Assembly: GCA_019637155.1 (NCBI GenBank)
Contig: JAHBWE010000003.1
Span: 1 to 64,000, forward strand
DNA: 64,000 bases
Reading direction: 5' to 3'
Source of the DNA: Labilithrix sp.
GTDB taxonomy: Bacteria > Myxococcota_A > Polyangia > Polyangiales > Polyangiaceae
Part shown: positions 34,843 to 43,521 of the stretch, one piece after another
Numbering within the stretch: position 1 is the stretch's first letter
Layout of the letters: the number at the start of each line of letters is the position of its first letter
Notes under the pieces: model-generated
Told to the model about the DNA's origin: nothing
Seen by the model: the letters and a program-made list of their open reading frames with translations, nothing else
Database searches by the model: none
Translations under genes and position numbers: made by a program

Positions 34843-37176
34843 GAAGGTGACCTCCAGCGCCGAGCCCTTCGCCGCGAGCTCGATCTCGCTCCGCGTCCGC
34901 TTCCCCGTCGCGAGGAGCCACGCGACTCCGAGCGCGAGCTCGCGCAGCTTCACGTCGGTCGCGCGGTTCGCGGTGATGCGCGCGAGGAGCGCGTCGATCG
35001 CCTTCTTGATCTGGGCGCCGTGGATCATGTGGCGGCTCGAGAGCCCGAGCCGCACGAGCTGGAGCATCGCCTCGACGGTGACGTCGACCGGATCGCGCCC
35101 CGGCGACTCCCAGAGCCCCGACGCGGCCTGCCGCGAGAGGATCCCGAGCACCGGATCGCTCGACGACGGCGGAGCGGCGGCGACCTCGTCGGCCTCGTAC
35201 GTCGGCGCCGGGCACGGCGGCGGGTACGCCGGCGCCGAGCGCGCCGGCATGATCATGCTCCGCGACGCGGCCGGAGGCGCGCTCATCGCGAACGATCGCG
35301 GCGGCGGAGGCGCGGCCCGCCGCGCGCGGGCGCTCATCGGGCTCGGCATCCCCGCGGCCGGGCGCGGCGACATCAACGTCCCGCGCGTGACGCCGCCGGT
35401 GTGCCTGCTCCGCGACGTCGCCCAGCCCGCCGGCGGCGCGACGGGGACGACGCGCGTCTCCGGCTGCGCGTTCATGCGGCGGTCGCCGGTCCGCTTCTCC
35501 ACGACGACGAACGACGTGTACTTCGACGAGACGCCGTACGTCTGCGCGAGCGTCACGATGCGCTCCTTCATCGTCTCGGCGCGACGGCCGCCGACGTTCG
35601 CGCGCTCGAGATCGCGGATCCGCGCCTGCGCCCAGAGCTTCTCGATCGCGGGCCGCTCCGTCTCGTGCTCGAGATCGACGAGGACCTCGACGTAGAACGG
35701 CTCGCCGTCACGCAGCCCTCGGATCTCGATCGCGCCGCGTCCCGATTGCTCGTAGCGCGCGAAGAAGGCGCACGGCTCGCCGTCGACGAGGACACGTCCC
35801 TCCGCCGGCGCGATCTCGCCGAGCTCGATCCCGCGCGCCTTGATCCGGAGATCGGTGACGCGCGCCGCCGTCGCGCGCGCGAACTGCGCGACGACCTTCT
35901 CGTCGATGCGCTCCCCCGGATGGATGTGCTCCACCGCGCCGGCGGTGCGGTCGGCGAGATCGGTGAGGAGCGCGTCGGAGACGTTGCTCCCGATCCCGAA
36001 CGAGTACACGCGAGCGCTGCCGCGCGCCGCCATGAACGCGTCGGAGATCTCCGCCTCGTTCGCGACCTCTCCGTCGGTGAGGAGCACGATGACCCCGTCG
36101 GGCGCGAGCCGCGCCGCCTCGAGCATCGGCGCGAGCAGCTCCGTCCCTCCGCGCGCGTCGATCCCTCCGATCCACGCGTCGACCTTCGCGAGCGTCGCCG
36201 GACCGTACGGCACGAGCTCGTTCGCGAACGGCTCGATCGCGGTGTCGAACGCGAGCACGTTGAAGCGATCGCCCTCCCGCAGCTGGCGGAGGCAGAGCCT
36301 GAGCGCCGTGCGCGCCTCCGCCATCGCGGCGCCGCCCATCGAGCCGGAGCGATCGATCACGAACACGAGCTGACGCGCCCGCGGCGCCTCCTTCGAGGCC
36401 CCGAGATCGGGCACGAGCATCACCGCGAGCGTCCCCGTCTCGCCGCGCTCGCGGTGGCAGACCGAGCTCGCGATCGGCGCCGCCGCGTCCGCGCTCTTCT
36501 TCGCCGACGCGTAGATCACGACGTCGCGATCGAGCGCGACGTCGGCCTGGCGGAGCCGCGCGCGCGTCTTGCCGCCGTCGTTCACCGTCTCGATCGCGTG
36601 CGACGGGCTCTCGACGTCGACCTCGGCGCCGAGGTCGAACGTGACCTCGAGGTCGAGCCCGTACGTCGCGGCGCCGATCGGCGGAGAGACGCGCTCCGCG
36701 TCGACGACGCTCGCCGCGACGTAGCGCGGCGCGACGAGGGTCGGGATCGACCACCTCACCGCGCCCTCGTCGGCGAGGAGCGGCTCGACGTACTGCACCT
36801 CGATCGTGGTCTCCTCGCCGGGGAGCAGGTTCCCGATCGCCGCGCTCCACACGTTCGGCCGCGCCTGCTCAAGGAGCGCGCCGCCGTGCCCCGCCGCGAC
36901 CGCCTCGTCGTACCGGCGGAACGCGTCTCCCTTCTCTTGAACCATGCCCTCGAGACGGCGCCCCGCGCACGTCATCGCGAAGCCGGTGACGACGCTCTTG
37001 CTCGGCAGCGGGAACGTGTACGTCGCCTCGATCGCGTGCGCCTCGCCGTTCTTGTACCGCTGGCGCACCGTCGCGCACGCGTAGCCGGCGACGACCTCGG
37101 CGCGCACCTCCACGCCGACGAGGGGCACCTTCGTTCCGTCCGCTGCCTCGAGCACCGCGTGTGTCTCCGTCCTCAT
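34792..37176 (-). CDS. VIT-domain/von Willebrand factor A protein
   Basis: The 794-residue protein has an N-terminal VIT domain (VEVRAEVVAGYACATVRQRY, EATYTFPLP and RRYDEAVAAGHGGALLEQ) and a central VWA domain with a complete MIDAS (FVIDRSGSMGG, then GGTELLAPM and LLTDGEVAN). It resembles inter-alpha-trypsin-inhibitor heavy-chain-like bacterial proteins. A low-complexity Arg/Pro/Ala linker follows at about residues 560-650, then a helical C-terminal domain (VTVEAMLQLVRLGLSSRHM). No signal peptide is visible, so it is probably cytoplasmic or exported by a non-Sec route. The VWA domain should bind divalent metal and a protein partner. Confidence 0.88.
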   Translation of the reverse strand: MRTETHAVLEAADGTKVPLVGVEVRAEVVAGYACATVRQRYKNGEAHAIEATYTFPLPSKSVVTGFAMTCAGRRLEGMVQEKGDAFRRYDEAVAAGHGGALLEQARPNVWSAAIGNLLPGEETTIEVQYVEPLLADEGAVRWSIPTLVAPRYVAASVVDAERVSPPIGAATYGLDLEVTFDLGAEVDVESPSHAIETVNDGGKTRARLRQADVALDRDVVIYASAKKSADAAAPIASSVCHRERGETGTLAVMLVPDLGASKEAPRARQLVFVIDRSGSMGGAAMAEARTALRLCLRQLREGDRFNVLAFDTAIEPFANELVPYGPATLAKVDAWIGGIDARGGTELLAPMLEAARLAPDGVIVLLTDGEVANEAEISDAFMAARGSARVYSFGIGSNVSDALLTDLADRTAGAVEHIHPGERIDEKVVAQFARATAARVTDLRIKARGIELGEIAPAEGRVLVDGEPCAFFARYEQSGRGAIEIRGLRDGEPFYVEVLVDLEHETERPAIEKLWAQARIRDLERANVGGRRAETMKERIVTLAQTYGVSSKYTSFVVVEKRTGDRRMNAQPETRVVPVAPPAGWATSRSRHTGGVTRGTLMSPRPAAGMPSPMSARARRAAPPPPRSFAMSAPPAASRSMIMPARSAPAYPPPCPAPTYEADEVAAAPPSSSDPVLGILSRQAASGLWESPGRDPVDVTVEAMLQLVRLGLSSRHMIHGAQIKKAIDALLARITANRATDVKLRELALGVAWLLATGKRTRSEIELAAKGSALEVTFGSEPAVRAHVERLAAA

Positions 37177-37267
37177 CGGGTCTCCTCCGGTCGCAAGCTC
37201 CGCCCAACTGACGAGCCGCGTCCGCGCGTCTGACGGTTTTTTGACCAGGGCGCGGCCGACCTAGTAC

Positions 37268-37726
37268 ATGCGGGGGATGCTCTCTCTCCGCCGGACCGCC
37301 CTCGTCGCGCTCGCCGCGGCGGCGTTCGGCGTCGCGCTCGCCTTCACCCCGGCGTGCGGCACCGATCCGGTCGGCGTCGAGTCCTGCCAGAAGATCGAGA
37401 AGGTCCGCTGCGAGAGCGCGCCCGCGTGCAACATCCCGCTCCGCCGTCCGGTCCACAACGGCGACTCGGCGGAGGCCGACGTCGCGGCGTGCATTCGCTA
37501 CTACGACGATCAGTGCCTCCACGGCCTCGCGCTCGCGCGCGATCCGGGCCCCCAGATCGTCGACGCGTGCGTGAACGCGATCATCAACGGCGACTGCGGC
37601 ATCGTCGCGGAGCCGCAGCGGTACCCCGAGTGCGCCTTCCTCGCGCCGAGCGACGCCGACGCGGCGGCGGACGCCGAGCCCGACACGCTCCCGACCTTCG
37701 GCGATCCCGACGCGACCCCGCAGTAG
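37268..37726 (+). CDS. Cys-containing lipoprotein
   Basis: The 152-residue product has a signal peptide with lipobox TPAC (Cys30). The mature part has nine Cys in a helical pattern (ESCQKIEKVRCESAPACNI, VAACIRYYDDQCLHGL, DACVNAIINGDCG, PECAFL), typical of a family of small myxobacterial lipoproteins. The tail is Asp/Ala-rich. An ATG at 37277 is possible but leaves no spacer to the G-rich stretch before it. The function is unknown. It is convergent with the phosphoesterase gene. Confidence 0.75.
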   Translation: MRGMLSLRRTALVALAAAAFGVALAFTPACGTDPVGVESCQKIEKVRCESAPACNIPLRRPVHNGDSAEADVAACIRYYDDQCLHGLALARDPGPQIVDACVNAIINGDCGIVAEPQRYPECAFLAPSDADAAADAEPDTLPTFGDPDATPQ

Positions 37727-37744
37727 CGTCGCTCCCCGTCACGC

Positions 37745-38998
37745 TCACTCGTCGTCGTCTTCTTCGTCGTCCTCGACGTCGATCGTGATCTCCCGCGTGA
37801 TCTCGAGCGCGCCTTCCATCAGCGCGCCGAGCTCGGTCGGGTCTTCGTCCTGGTCCATCGCCTCGACCGGGACGCGGACGCGCTCGGCGTGCATTCGGCC
37901 GTCGAGCTCGACGCGCCAGAACGAAGGCTCGTCGCCGCTCCGGCACCCGAGCGTGAGCGAAGGCGACGCGAGGATCTTGAAGTTGCTGCCCGCGGGCTGC
38001 CGCTGCTCGCTCACGTGGCGGTGACCGTGCATCACCGCGGTGATGCCGACCTCGTCGAAGACCTCGGCCGCGGATCGCGCGTCGTCGAGGCGCATGCCGA
38101 TCTCGCTCGGCGCGCGCCGCCCGACGCCGTGCGGGAGCGGCACGACGTGATGGTGGAGCAGCGCGATGCGGTGGCGCGCGCCCTTCCACTCCGGCGAGCG
38201 ACCGAGCTCGCGGAGGTACTCGAGCTGCGCCTGTCCGAGCCCGCCGTTGTGGCGATAGAAGCGCCGCTGCGGCCGCGCGCACGAGTCGAGGCCGACGAGG
38301 ACGGTGTTCGCCTGGGGGAGGTGCCGGACCCACGCGCCTGTCGCGTGCAGCTCGAGGCCGAGGCGCGCGGCGAACGCGTTCCACGCCGCGCGCTTCGTGG
38401 CGTGGGTGGGCTTGGGCCGCCCGCTGCCGCGCATCGGAAACAGATAAAGGTCGTGGTTGCCGGGAATGGCGAAGAGCATCCCCTTGTCCTTCCACCGCGC
38501 GAACGCCGCTTCGATCAGCTCGTACCCCACGCCGTCGTCGGTGAGGTCGCCGGTGATGCACACCGCGTCGGCGCCCGCCTCCTCGATCGCCGCCGCCGCG
38601 CGCAAGAGCCGCAGGTTCGAGTTGCGCGGCGTCCCCTCGAAGAGGACGCGGAGCGCGCCGGGGCTCGGGAGGTGCTCCGCGAGCACCGCCGCCTTCCGCG
38701 CTTCGAGGCGACAGGCCTTCGCCGCCGCGCGCTCGATCGGATCGAGGAGCCCTTTCCCTTCTTTCACGGAAGGGATCGGGTGGGCGTAGCTCTCGGGATC
38801 GACGAGCGCGATCTTGGCGCGGCGTTTCCCGCGCTCGTGGACGACGCGCCAGCCCGCCTCTTCCCACACGGTCTCGTAGCGCTTGGGATCGACGGCGACG
38901 ACGTTCGCGCTCCGCTTCACGATGCGGAGCCGGTCGTGGAACGTATCGCCGAACTCGGAGACGTGGAGGTCCGAGACGTGGGCGAGGACGAAGCTCAC
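37745..38998 (-). CDS. Calcineurin-like metallophosphoesterase
   Basis: The 417-residue enzyme has all five metal motifs in order: DLHVSEFGD (residue 10 onward), CITGDLTDDG, AIPGNHDLY, LLHHHVVPL and MHGHRHVSEQ. A helical insertion lies between the first two motifs, and an acidic tail (DVEDDEEDDDE) ends the protein. It should hydrolyse a phosphomonoester or phosphodiester with two metal ions. The substrate is not predictable. The gene begins nine bases after the lipoprotein gene at 39008-39481 on the same strand. Confidence 0.9.
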   Translation of the reverse strand: MSFVLAHVSDLHVSEFGDTFHDRLRIVKRSANVVAVDPKRYETVWEEAGWRVVHERGKRRAKIALVDPESYAHPIPSVKEGKGLLDPIERAAAKACRLEARKAAVLAEHLPSPGALRVLFEGTPRNSNLRLLRAAAAIEEAGADAVCITGDLTDDGVGYELIEAAFARWKDKGMLFAIPGNHDLYLFPMRGSGRPKPTHATKRAAWNAFAARLGLELHATGAWVRHLPQANTVLVGLDSCARPQRRFYRHNGGLGQAQLEYLRELGRSPEWKGARHRIALLHHHVVPLPHGVGRRAPSEIGMRLDDARSAAEVFDEVGITAVMHGHRHVSEQRQPAGSNFKILASPSLTLGCRSGDEPSFWRVELDGRMHAERVRVPVEAMDQDEDPTELGALMEGALEITREITIDVEDDEEDDDE

Positions 38999-39007
38999 AT
39001 TCCCGGC

Positions 39008-39481
39008 TCACATTCCCGCGAGGATCTTGTAGCTCTCCCCTTCAGGAATGAGCTCGAGCCGATTGTCCGCGACGGTGTGCTTCCACTCCTCGCCCTTGAG
39101 GCCGGGGATGCGGTAGCTCGCGGAGTACGTGTACTCGACGAAGACGCGCTTGTTCTCGCTCACGGTGACCTTGCGATACCGGATCTCGTACCGGATCGTC
39201 TGCGTCTTCACGAACGTCGAGGTGAGGTAGTCCTTGAGGCCGTCGTAGTCGATGTCGTCCTCGGGGTTCGTGTTGCCGCCGTCTTCGTAGTAGCGGGGGC
39301 TCGCCATCACGAGGAGGCGTCCGACGTCCTTGTCCTCGACCGCGTGCCGGTACTCCTCGCAGTACGCCACGACCTTCCGATTGGCGCTCGTATCCTCGAC
39401 GTCGGTGTTCGGAATGTACGTCTTCGAGCACGCAGGCAGAGCCGCCACCGCGAGCGCGGCACAAGCGAGGACCTTCTTCAT
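39008..39481 (-). CDS. Lipoprotein with possible NTF2-like domain
   Basis: The ATG at 39481 gives the signal MKKVLACAALAVAALPACS (lipidated Cys18); an open frame reaches further upstream but has a poor N-terminus. The mature 140 residues start with helices (VVAYCEEYRHAVEDKDVGRL) and end in a curved-sheet pattern (QTIRYEIRYRKVTV, RVFVEYTYSASYRI, DNRLELIPEGESYKILAGM), resembling NTF2-like lipoproteins. It is upstream of and probably co-transcribed with the metallophosphoesterase gene. Confidence 0.75.
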   Translation of the reverse strand: MKKVLACAALAVAALPACSKTYIPNTDVEDTSANRKVVAYCEEYRHAVEDKDVGRLLVMASPRYYEDGGNTNPEDDIDYDGLKDYLTSTFVKTQTIRYEIRYRKVTVSENKRVFVEYTYSASYRIPGLKGEEWKHTVADNRLELIPEGESYKILAGM

Positions 39482-39613
39482 CTCGGCCCCAGGATAACAG
39501 ACCCGAGCCCCAGGCATTCCGAGAACCTGCACACACGGCGCAAGACGACGTCCGCGGCGACGAGCGCAGCCTACCTTCTGTCGTGACCTCCCATCGCCAG
39601 CACCGGTGCGGTC

Positions 39614-40021
39614 TCACACCGCCGCTGCAGATCTTCCGTCTCGGCTTGGGCGCGCGCCGGTCGAGACGACGAGGAGGTCCGCGTCCCAGCTCGTCGCGAC
39701 GCGGACGATCTCCGGCGCGACGGCGCCGACGGAGACGAACACCTCGAACGGGCGGCGATGACCGTGGCTCGGCCCGATCGCCCGCAGCCGAGCCTCCGCC
39801 TCCGCGCGGAGCACCTTCACCGCCTCGAGGTCTCCGCTCAGCGCGGCCCGCGTCACGCGTGAGAGGTCGAGGACGTGAACGAACGCCAGGCTCGCGTGGG
39901 TGCAGCGCGCGAGCTCGAGCGCGGCGCGGATCGCCCCCGTCTCGGGCCCCATCCCAACCGCGACCAGGATCCGGCGCGCCGTCGGCGGTAAAGCTCCGTC
40001 GCTCATCGCTATGTCGTCCAT
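39614..40021 (-). CDS. Universal-stress-protein-like domain, short at the C-terminus
   Basis: The 135-residue protein has a USP start (RRILVAVGMGPETGAIRAALELA), central ASLAFVHVLDLS and late APEIVRVATSWDADLLVVSTGARP. The usual G-x2-G-x9-G-[ST] nucleotide motif followed by a final strand is missing; the protein ends DGRSAAAV. It may therefore be truncated and unable to bind ATP. The start is ATG 40021 or ATG 40006. An 8-bp inverted repeat (TCGCTATG, CATAGCGA) spans both start codons. Confidence 0.65.
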   Translation of the reverse strand: MDDIAMSDGALPPTARRILVAVGMGPETGAIRAALELARCTHASLAFVHVLDLSRVTRAALSGDLEAVKVLRAEAEARLRAIGPSHGHRRPFEVFVSVGAVAPEIVRVATSWDADLLVVSTGARPSRDGRSAAAV

Positions 40022-40026
40022 AGCGA
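40006..40026. promoter_or_regulatory. Inverted repeat over the USP start codon
   Basis: TCGCTATG (40006-40013) and CATAGCGA (40019-40026) form an inverted repeat with a five-base spacer. It overlaps both candidate start codons of the USP-like gene and lies 74 bases from the divergent outer-membrane barrel gene. It could be an operator or an mRNA hairpin that hides the start. Confidence 0.3.
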
Positions 40027-40099
40027 CAACACCCTAACCGCTCCCAAACACGCGATTTCATGGCGTTGCATCCTGCCGGTTCGTAGCGAGGATGCAGCG

Positions 40100-41461
40100 A
40101 TGCGCTCCTCCTTCGTGCTCGCCTCGCTCGTCGCCCTCGTCGCGCCGGACCTGGCGCGCGCCGACGAGCTTCGATCGCGGCCCGAGTCGTTACCCCACTA
40201 CGTCTCGGAGCAAAAGCGAATGAGCGTGACCGACGCGGCGAAGAAGCGCGAGGGGTTCTTCGTCACCGGCCTCCCCTTCTTCAGCTCCGATCCGCTCAAC
40301 GGCGTCGGCGGCGGCGCGACCGGATATATCCACTACAACGGGACGCGGAGCGATCCGTTCTTCGAATATACGTCGTACCGCGCGCGGCTCGGGCTGAAGG
40401 GCGAATACACCACCGGCAACGCGGCCGGGGTCTCGCTGAAGCTCGACGCGCCGTTCATCGCCAATACCGCGTGGCGCCTGAAGATCGACGGCAAGTTCGA
40501 GAGCACGCCGAACAACCTGTATTTCGGATTGACGGAGCGGACGCTCGAGCCATTTCCGGAGCACAAATACAGCACGTACGCCGCCTCCCTCGCCCGGTCG
40601 CGCCCCGGCGGCCCCGGCGAGGCGCCGGTCGTGACCGACAGCCTCCGGCACCTCTTCCTCGAGCGGGAGTGGATGCTGAACCTGAAGGGCGAGCGCGTGG
40701 TCCTCGACGGCAACTGGCGCGTCCTCGCCGGCTACGAGATCCAGCACCTCACCTACGAGACCTACGAGAACGTCCGCACGAACGGCGTCCCGAACGGCCG
40801 CTCGCTCCTCCGCGCCGACGCCGAGGCGGGCCGCGCGATCGGCCTCGCCGGCGGCCGCGTCTCGCTCGTCCAGCTCTCGCTCATGTACGATACGCGCGAC
40901 TTCGACCCCGATCCGTACCGCGGATTCTTCTTCGAGTGGGGAAACGAGCACTCCGCCCGCTACACCGGCTCGGAATACACATTTCACAAGATGCTATTTC
41001 AGGCCCGGCACTATTTGCCAATCGCGCCGCGCGCGCTGAAGCGCACCCTCCTCGCGACGCGCGTCGGATATGGCACGATCATCAGCGGCGACGCGCCCTT
41101 CTTCGAATACCAGGATCAGTGGAGCGCCGAGGGCAGCATCCGCGCGCTCGGCGGTGCCCAGACGCTGCGCGGCTTCAAGGCCAATCGTTTCCTCGGGCGC
41201 ACGGTGGGCTTCGTCAACATCGAATTTCGGACGCGTTTTGCCGATTTCGACTGGCTCGGACAGAACATCACCCTCACCGCCGCTCCGTTCCTCGATCTCG
41301 GCAGCATCGGGGACGAGGTGCTCCTCGTGAAGCCCACGATCCGCGCCGCCGCCGGCGCCGGCCTCCGCGTCGGCTGGAACCGCTCCACCGTCATCGTCGC
41401 CGACGCGGCCTTCTCGCGCGAGGACGCTCAGCTCTTCATCAACTTCAACCAGAGCTACTGA
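40100..41461 (+). CDS. Omp85-superfamily outer-membrane barrel protein without POTRA domains
   Basis: The 453-residue protein has a signal peptide (SLVALVAPDLARADE) followed at once by beta-barrel sequence. The Omp85 barrel motif is visible in GGAQTLRGFKANRFLGRTVG (the L-R-G-F/Y of the L6 loop) and in NIEFRTRF. The protein ends NFNQSY with a C-terminal aromatic residue, as outer-membrane proteins do. There is no room for POTRA domains, so it belongs with single-barrel surface-antigen-type members rather than BamA itself. Its function is unknown. It converges on the histidine kinase gene with a 17-bp overlap. Confidence 0.85.
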   Translation: MRSSFVLASLVALVAPDLARADELRSRPESLPHYVSEQKRMSVTDAAKKREGFFVTGLPFFSSDPLNGVGGGATGYIHYNGTRSDPFFEYTSYRARLGLKGEYTTGNAAGVSLKLDAPFIANTAWRLKIDGKFESTPNNLYFGLTERTLEPFPEHKYSTYAASLARSRPGGPGEAPVVTDSLRHLFLEREWMLNLKGERVVLDGNWRVLAGYEIQHLTYETYENVRTNGVPNGRSLLRADAEAGRAIGLAGGRVSLVQLSLMYDTRDFDPDPYRGFFFEWGNEHSARYTGSEYTFHKMLFQARHYLPIAPRALKRTLLATRVGYGTIISGDAPFFEYQDQWSAEGSIRALGGAQTLRGFKANRFLGRTVGFVNIEFRTRFADFDWLGQNITLTAAPFLDLGSIGDEVLLVKPTIRAAAGAGLRVGWNRSTVIVADAAFSREDAQLFINFNQSY

Positions 41462-42722
41462 CCGGGAAGCGGACCTCGAGCCGCGCGCCCTGCGGGTGAC
41501 GCCGGCTCGCGAGAAGGCGCGCCTCGCCCGCGTGCCACCGCGCGACGTGGGCCACGAGCGCGAGGCCGAGCCCGTGGCCCGGCGCGCGGTTGCCCGGGAT
41601 CCTCGCGAAGGGCTCGAACATGCGGGCGCGGTGCTCCTCGCTCACGCCGGGGCCGTCGTCGTCGATCGCGAGGACGGCGGTGTCTCCGTCGCGCGAGAGC
41701 TCGACGTCGACGCGCGAGGCGAGCTTCAGCGCGTTGGAGAGCCCGTTCGTCACGACGGAGCGCAGCGCGGCCGCGTCGCCGCGGACGAAGGCGTCCTCGT
41801 CGCCGTTCGCCTCCACCCGGGCGCGGTCGGCCTCGGGCAGGTCGGCGAGCACGTCGTCGACGACGTCGCGGAGCGACACGAGCTCGAACGACTCCGTGTT
41901 CTCCTCCGGCGTCGCGAGGACGAGGAGCCGCTCGGTGAGGGTCTGGAGCTGGTTCACCTTGCGGAGCGCGGTCGTGATCGCGGCGTCCGCGCCGGCGTCG
42001 GGCTTCTCGGCGAGGAGCTCGAGCTCGGCGCGGAGCGTGGTCAGCGGCGTGCGGAGCTCGTGCGCGGCGTTCGCGGCGAAGCGGGAGGAGCGCTCCACCG
42101 AGTCCTGCATCCGCGCGAGCGCGAGCCGGATCGTCGCGCGGAGCTCGTCGACCTCGAGGACGCCGTCGTCGGCGCCGAGATCGACCGCGGGGACGAGCGG
42201 CAGGCCCGCGATGCGCTCGCGGAGGCGAAGGAGCGGCGCGACCGCGCGACGGCTCAGCACCCGCGCGAGGAGCCACGCCACCGCGCCCGCGAACGTCGCG
42301 GCGGCGGCGGCGGCGAGCACGAGGAGCGCGACCGGCGTCGCGTGCGGCAACGACGCGACCGCGGTACCGCGGCGGCCGGCGACGGAGCAGACGCGATGTC
42401 CTGCCATGCTGGTGCAGGCCGTCACCGCGGGCACGTTGCGATCGCCCGTGACGACGCCGTCCGAGCCGTAGAGCGCGAGGCGCACCCCCGAGACGTTCGC
42501 CTCTTCTTGCTCCTCCGCGACCAGCGCCGCGAGCGACTCCGGCGGCGCGGCGTCGACCTCGTGAACGAGCTCGCCCGCGGCCGCTTCGAGGCGGCGATCG
42601 GTCGCGCGGAGGACGAGCGCGTCGGCGAAGACGCTGGAGGCCGCGGCCGCCGTCGCCGCGGCGAGGCCGGCGGAGGCGAACGCGGCCCACGACGCGCGCG
42701 TGGCGAGGCTCGTCGCGCGCAC
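41445..42722 (-). CDS. Sensor histidine kinase
   Basis: The 425-residue kinase has two transmembrane segments (about 12-35 and 130-155) around a periplasmic sensor of about 95 residues with two Cys (VTACTSMAGHRVCSV). A HAMP-like linker follows, then the H-box FAANAAHELRTPLTTLR, an N-box-like SVVTNGLSNALKLASR, and the G boxes IDDDGPGVSEE and GHGLGLALVAHVA. The GTG start at 42722 lies two bases after the response-regulator stop, which indicates one operon. The signal is unknown; the Cys pair could be redox- or metal-sensitive. Confidence 0.92.
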   Translation of the reverse strand: MRATSLATRASWAAFASAGLAAATAAAASSVFADALVLRATDRRLEAAAGELVHEVDAAPPESLAALVAEEQEEANVSGVRLALYGSDGVVTGDRNVPAVTACTSMAGHRVCSVAGRRGTAVASLPHATPVALLVLAAAAAATFAGAVAWLLARVLSRRAVAPLLRLRERIAGLPLVPAVDLGADDGVLEVDELRATIRLALARMQDSVERSSRFAANAAHELRTPLTTLRAELELLAEKPDAGADAAITTALRKVNQLQTLTERLLVLATPEENTESFELVSLRDVVDDVLADLPEADRARVEANGDEDAFVRGDAAALRSVVTNGLSNALKLASRVDVELSRDGDTAVLAIDDDGPGVSEEHRARMFEPFARIPGNRAPGHGLGLALVAHVARWHAGEARLLASRRHPQGARLEVRFPVSSSG

Positions 42723-42724
42723 GC

Positions 42725-43402
42725 TCAGGTCTCCGCCCCGAAGGCGTAGCCCTCGCCGCGGATCGTGCGAACGACGCCGGCGCCGAGGCGCTTCCGCAGG
42801 CGCGCGACGAGGACCTCGAGGCTCTTGCCCGCCGCCTCCGTCGCCTCGCCCCACGCGTGCTCGAGCAGCATCGAGCGCGGGACGACGTCGCCGCGATGCG
42901 ACGCGAGGATCTCGAGGATGACCCACTCGCGCGGCGTGACCGGGACCGCGACGTCGCTCCGCGTCGCCTGCCGCGCGCCGAAGTCGAGCACGAGGTCGCC
43001 GCGCAGCACCCTCGCCGCGCGCGTCGTCCCGACGAGCCCCGCCGTCGCGCGTCGCCCCAAGGCGCGGACGCGCGCGCGCAGCTCGGCGACCGCGAACGGC
43101 TTCGCGAGGTAGTCGTCCGCGCCGCCGTCGAGGCCGTGGACGCGCGCCGCGACGTCGGAGCGCGCGGTGAGGATCAGGATCGGAAACGCATACCCGTCCG
43201 CGCGGATCTGCCGGCACAGCTCGAGCCCCCCGCCGTCCGGCAGCGCGAGGTCGAGCACGAGCAGATGAGGCTCCTGCGTCGCGAGGAGCGCGCGCGTCGC
43301 AGCGACGGAGTCGGCCGGCACGACGACGTGCCCGTCGGCCGCGAGCGCGCGCCCGACGACGGAGAGCACGTCGGCGTCGTCGTCCACGACCATCACGCGC
43401 AC
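42725..43402 (-). CDS. OmpR/PhoB-family response regulator
   Basis: The protein starts VRVMVVDDDADVL with the acidic pair; the phosphoacceptor Asp is in LLVLDLALPDGGG (about residue 50) and the conserved Lys in DDYLAKPFA. The C-terminal winged helix is complete (VTPREWVILEILASHRGDVV, SLEVLVARLRKRLGAG and VRTIRGEGYAF). It should control transcription together with the histidine kinase encoded two bases downstream. I take GTG 43402 as the start because the receiver fold begins there. Longer frames continue upstream without domain sequence. Confidence 0.92.
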   Translation of the reverse strand: MRVMVVDDDADVLSVVGRALAADGHVVVPADSVAATRALLATQEPHLLVLDLALPDGGGLELCRQIRADGYAFPILILTARSDVAARVHGLDGGADDYLAKPFAVAELRARVRALGRRATAGLVGTTRAARVLRGDLVLDFGARQATRSDVAVPVTPREWVILEILASHRGDVVPRSMLLEHAWGEATEAAGKSLEVLVARLRKRLGAGVVRTIRGEGYAFGAET

Positions 43403-43521
43403 CGCCGTAAGATACCGCGCGGACCGCGGCCCCATCGAAATCGCGCGGCTCGTCGTTTGGCCGCCGTTCAGCTTCGCCCCAGTAACACGTTTCTTCACGC
43501 GCGTGCTACGACGCCACCCCG

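Noticed and set aside
31148-37233. Very long open frames on both strands (31148-35215 minus and 33487-37233 plus)
   Set aside because: They cross several recognisable genes in the wrong phase and have no domain signal.
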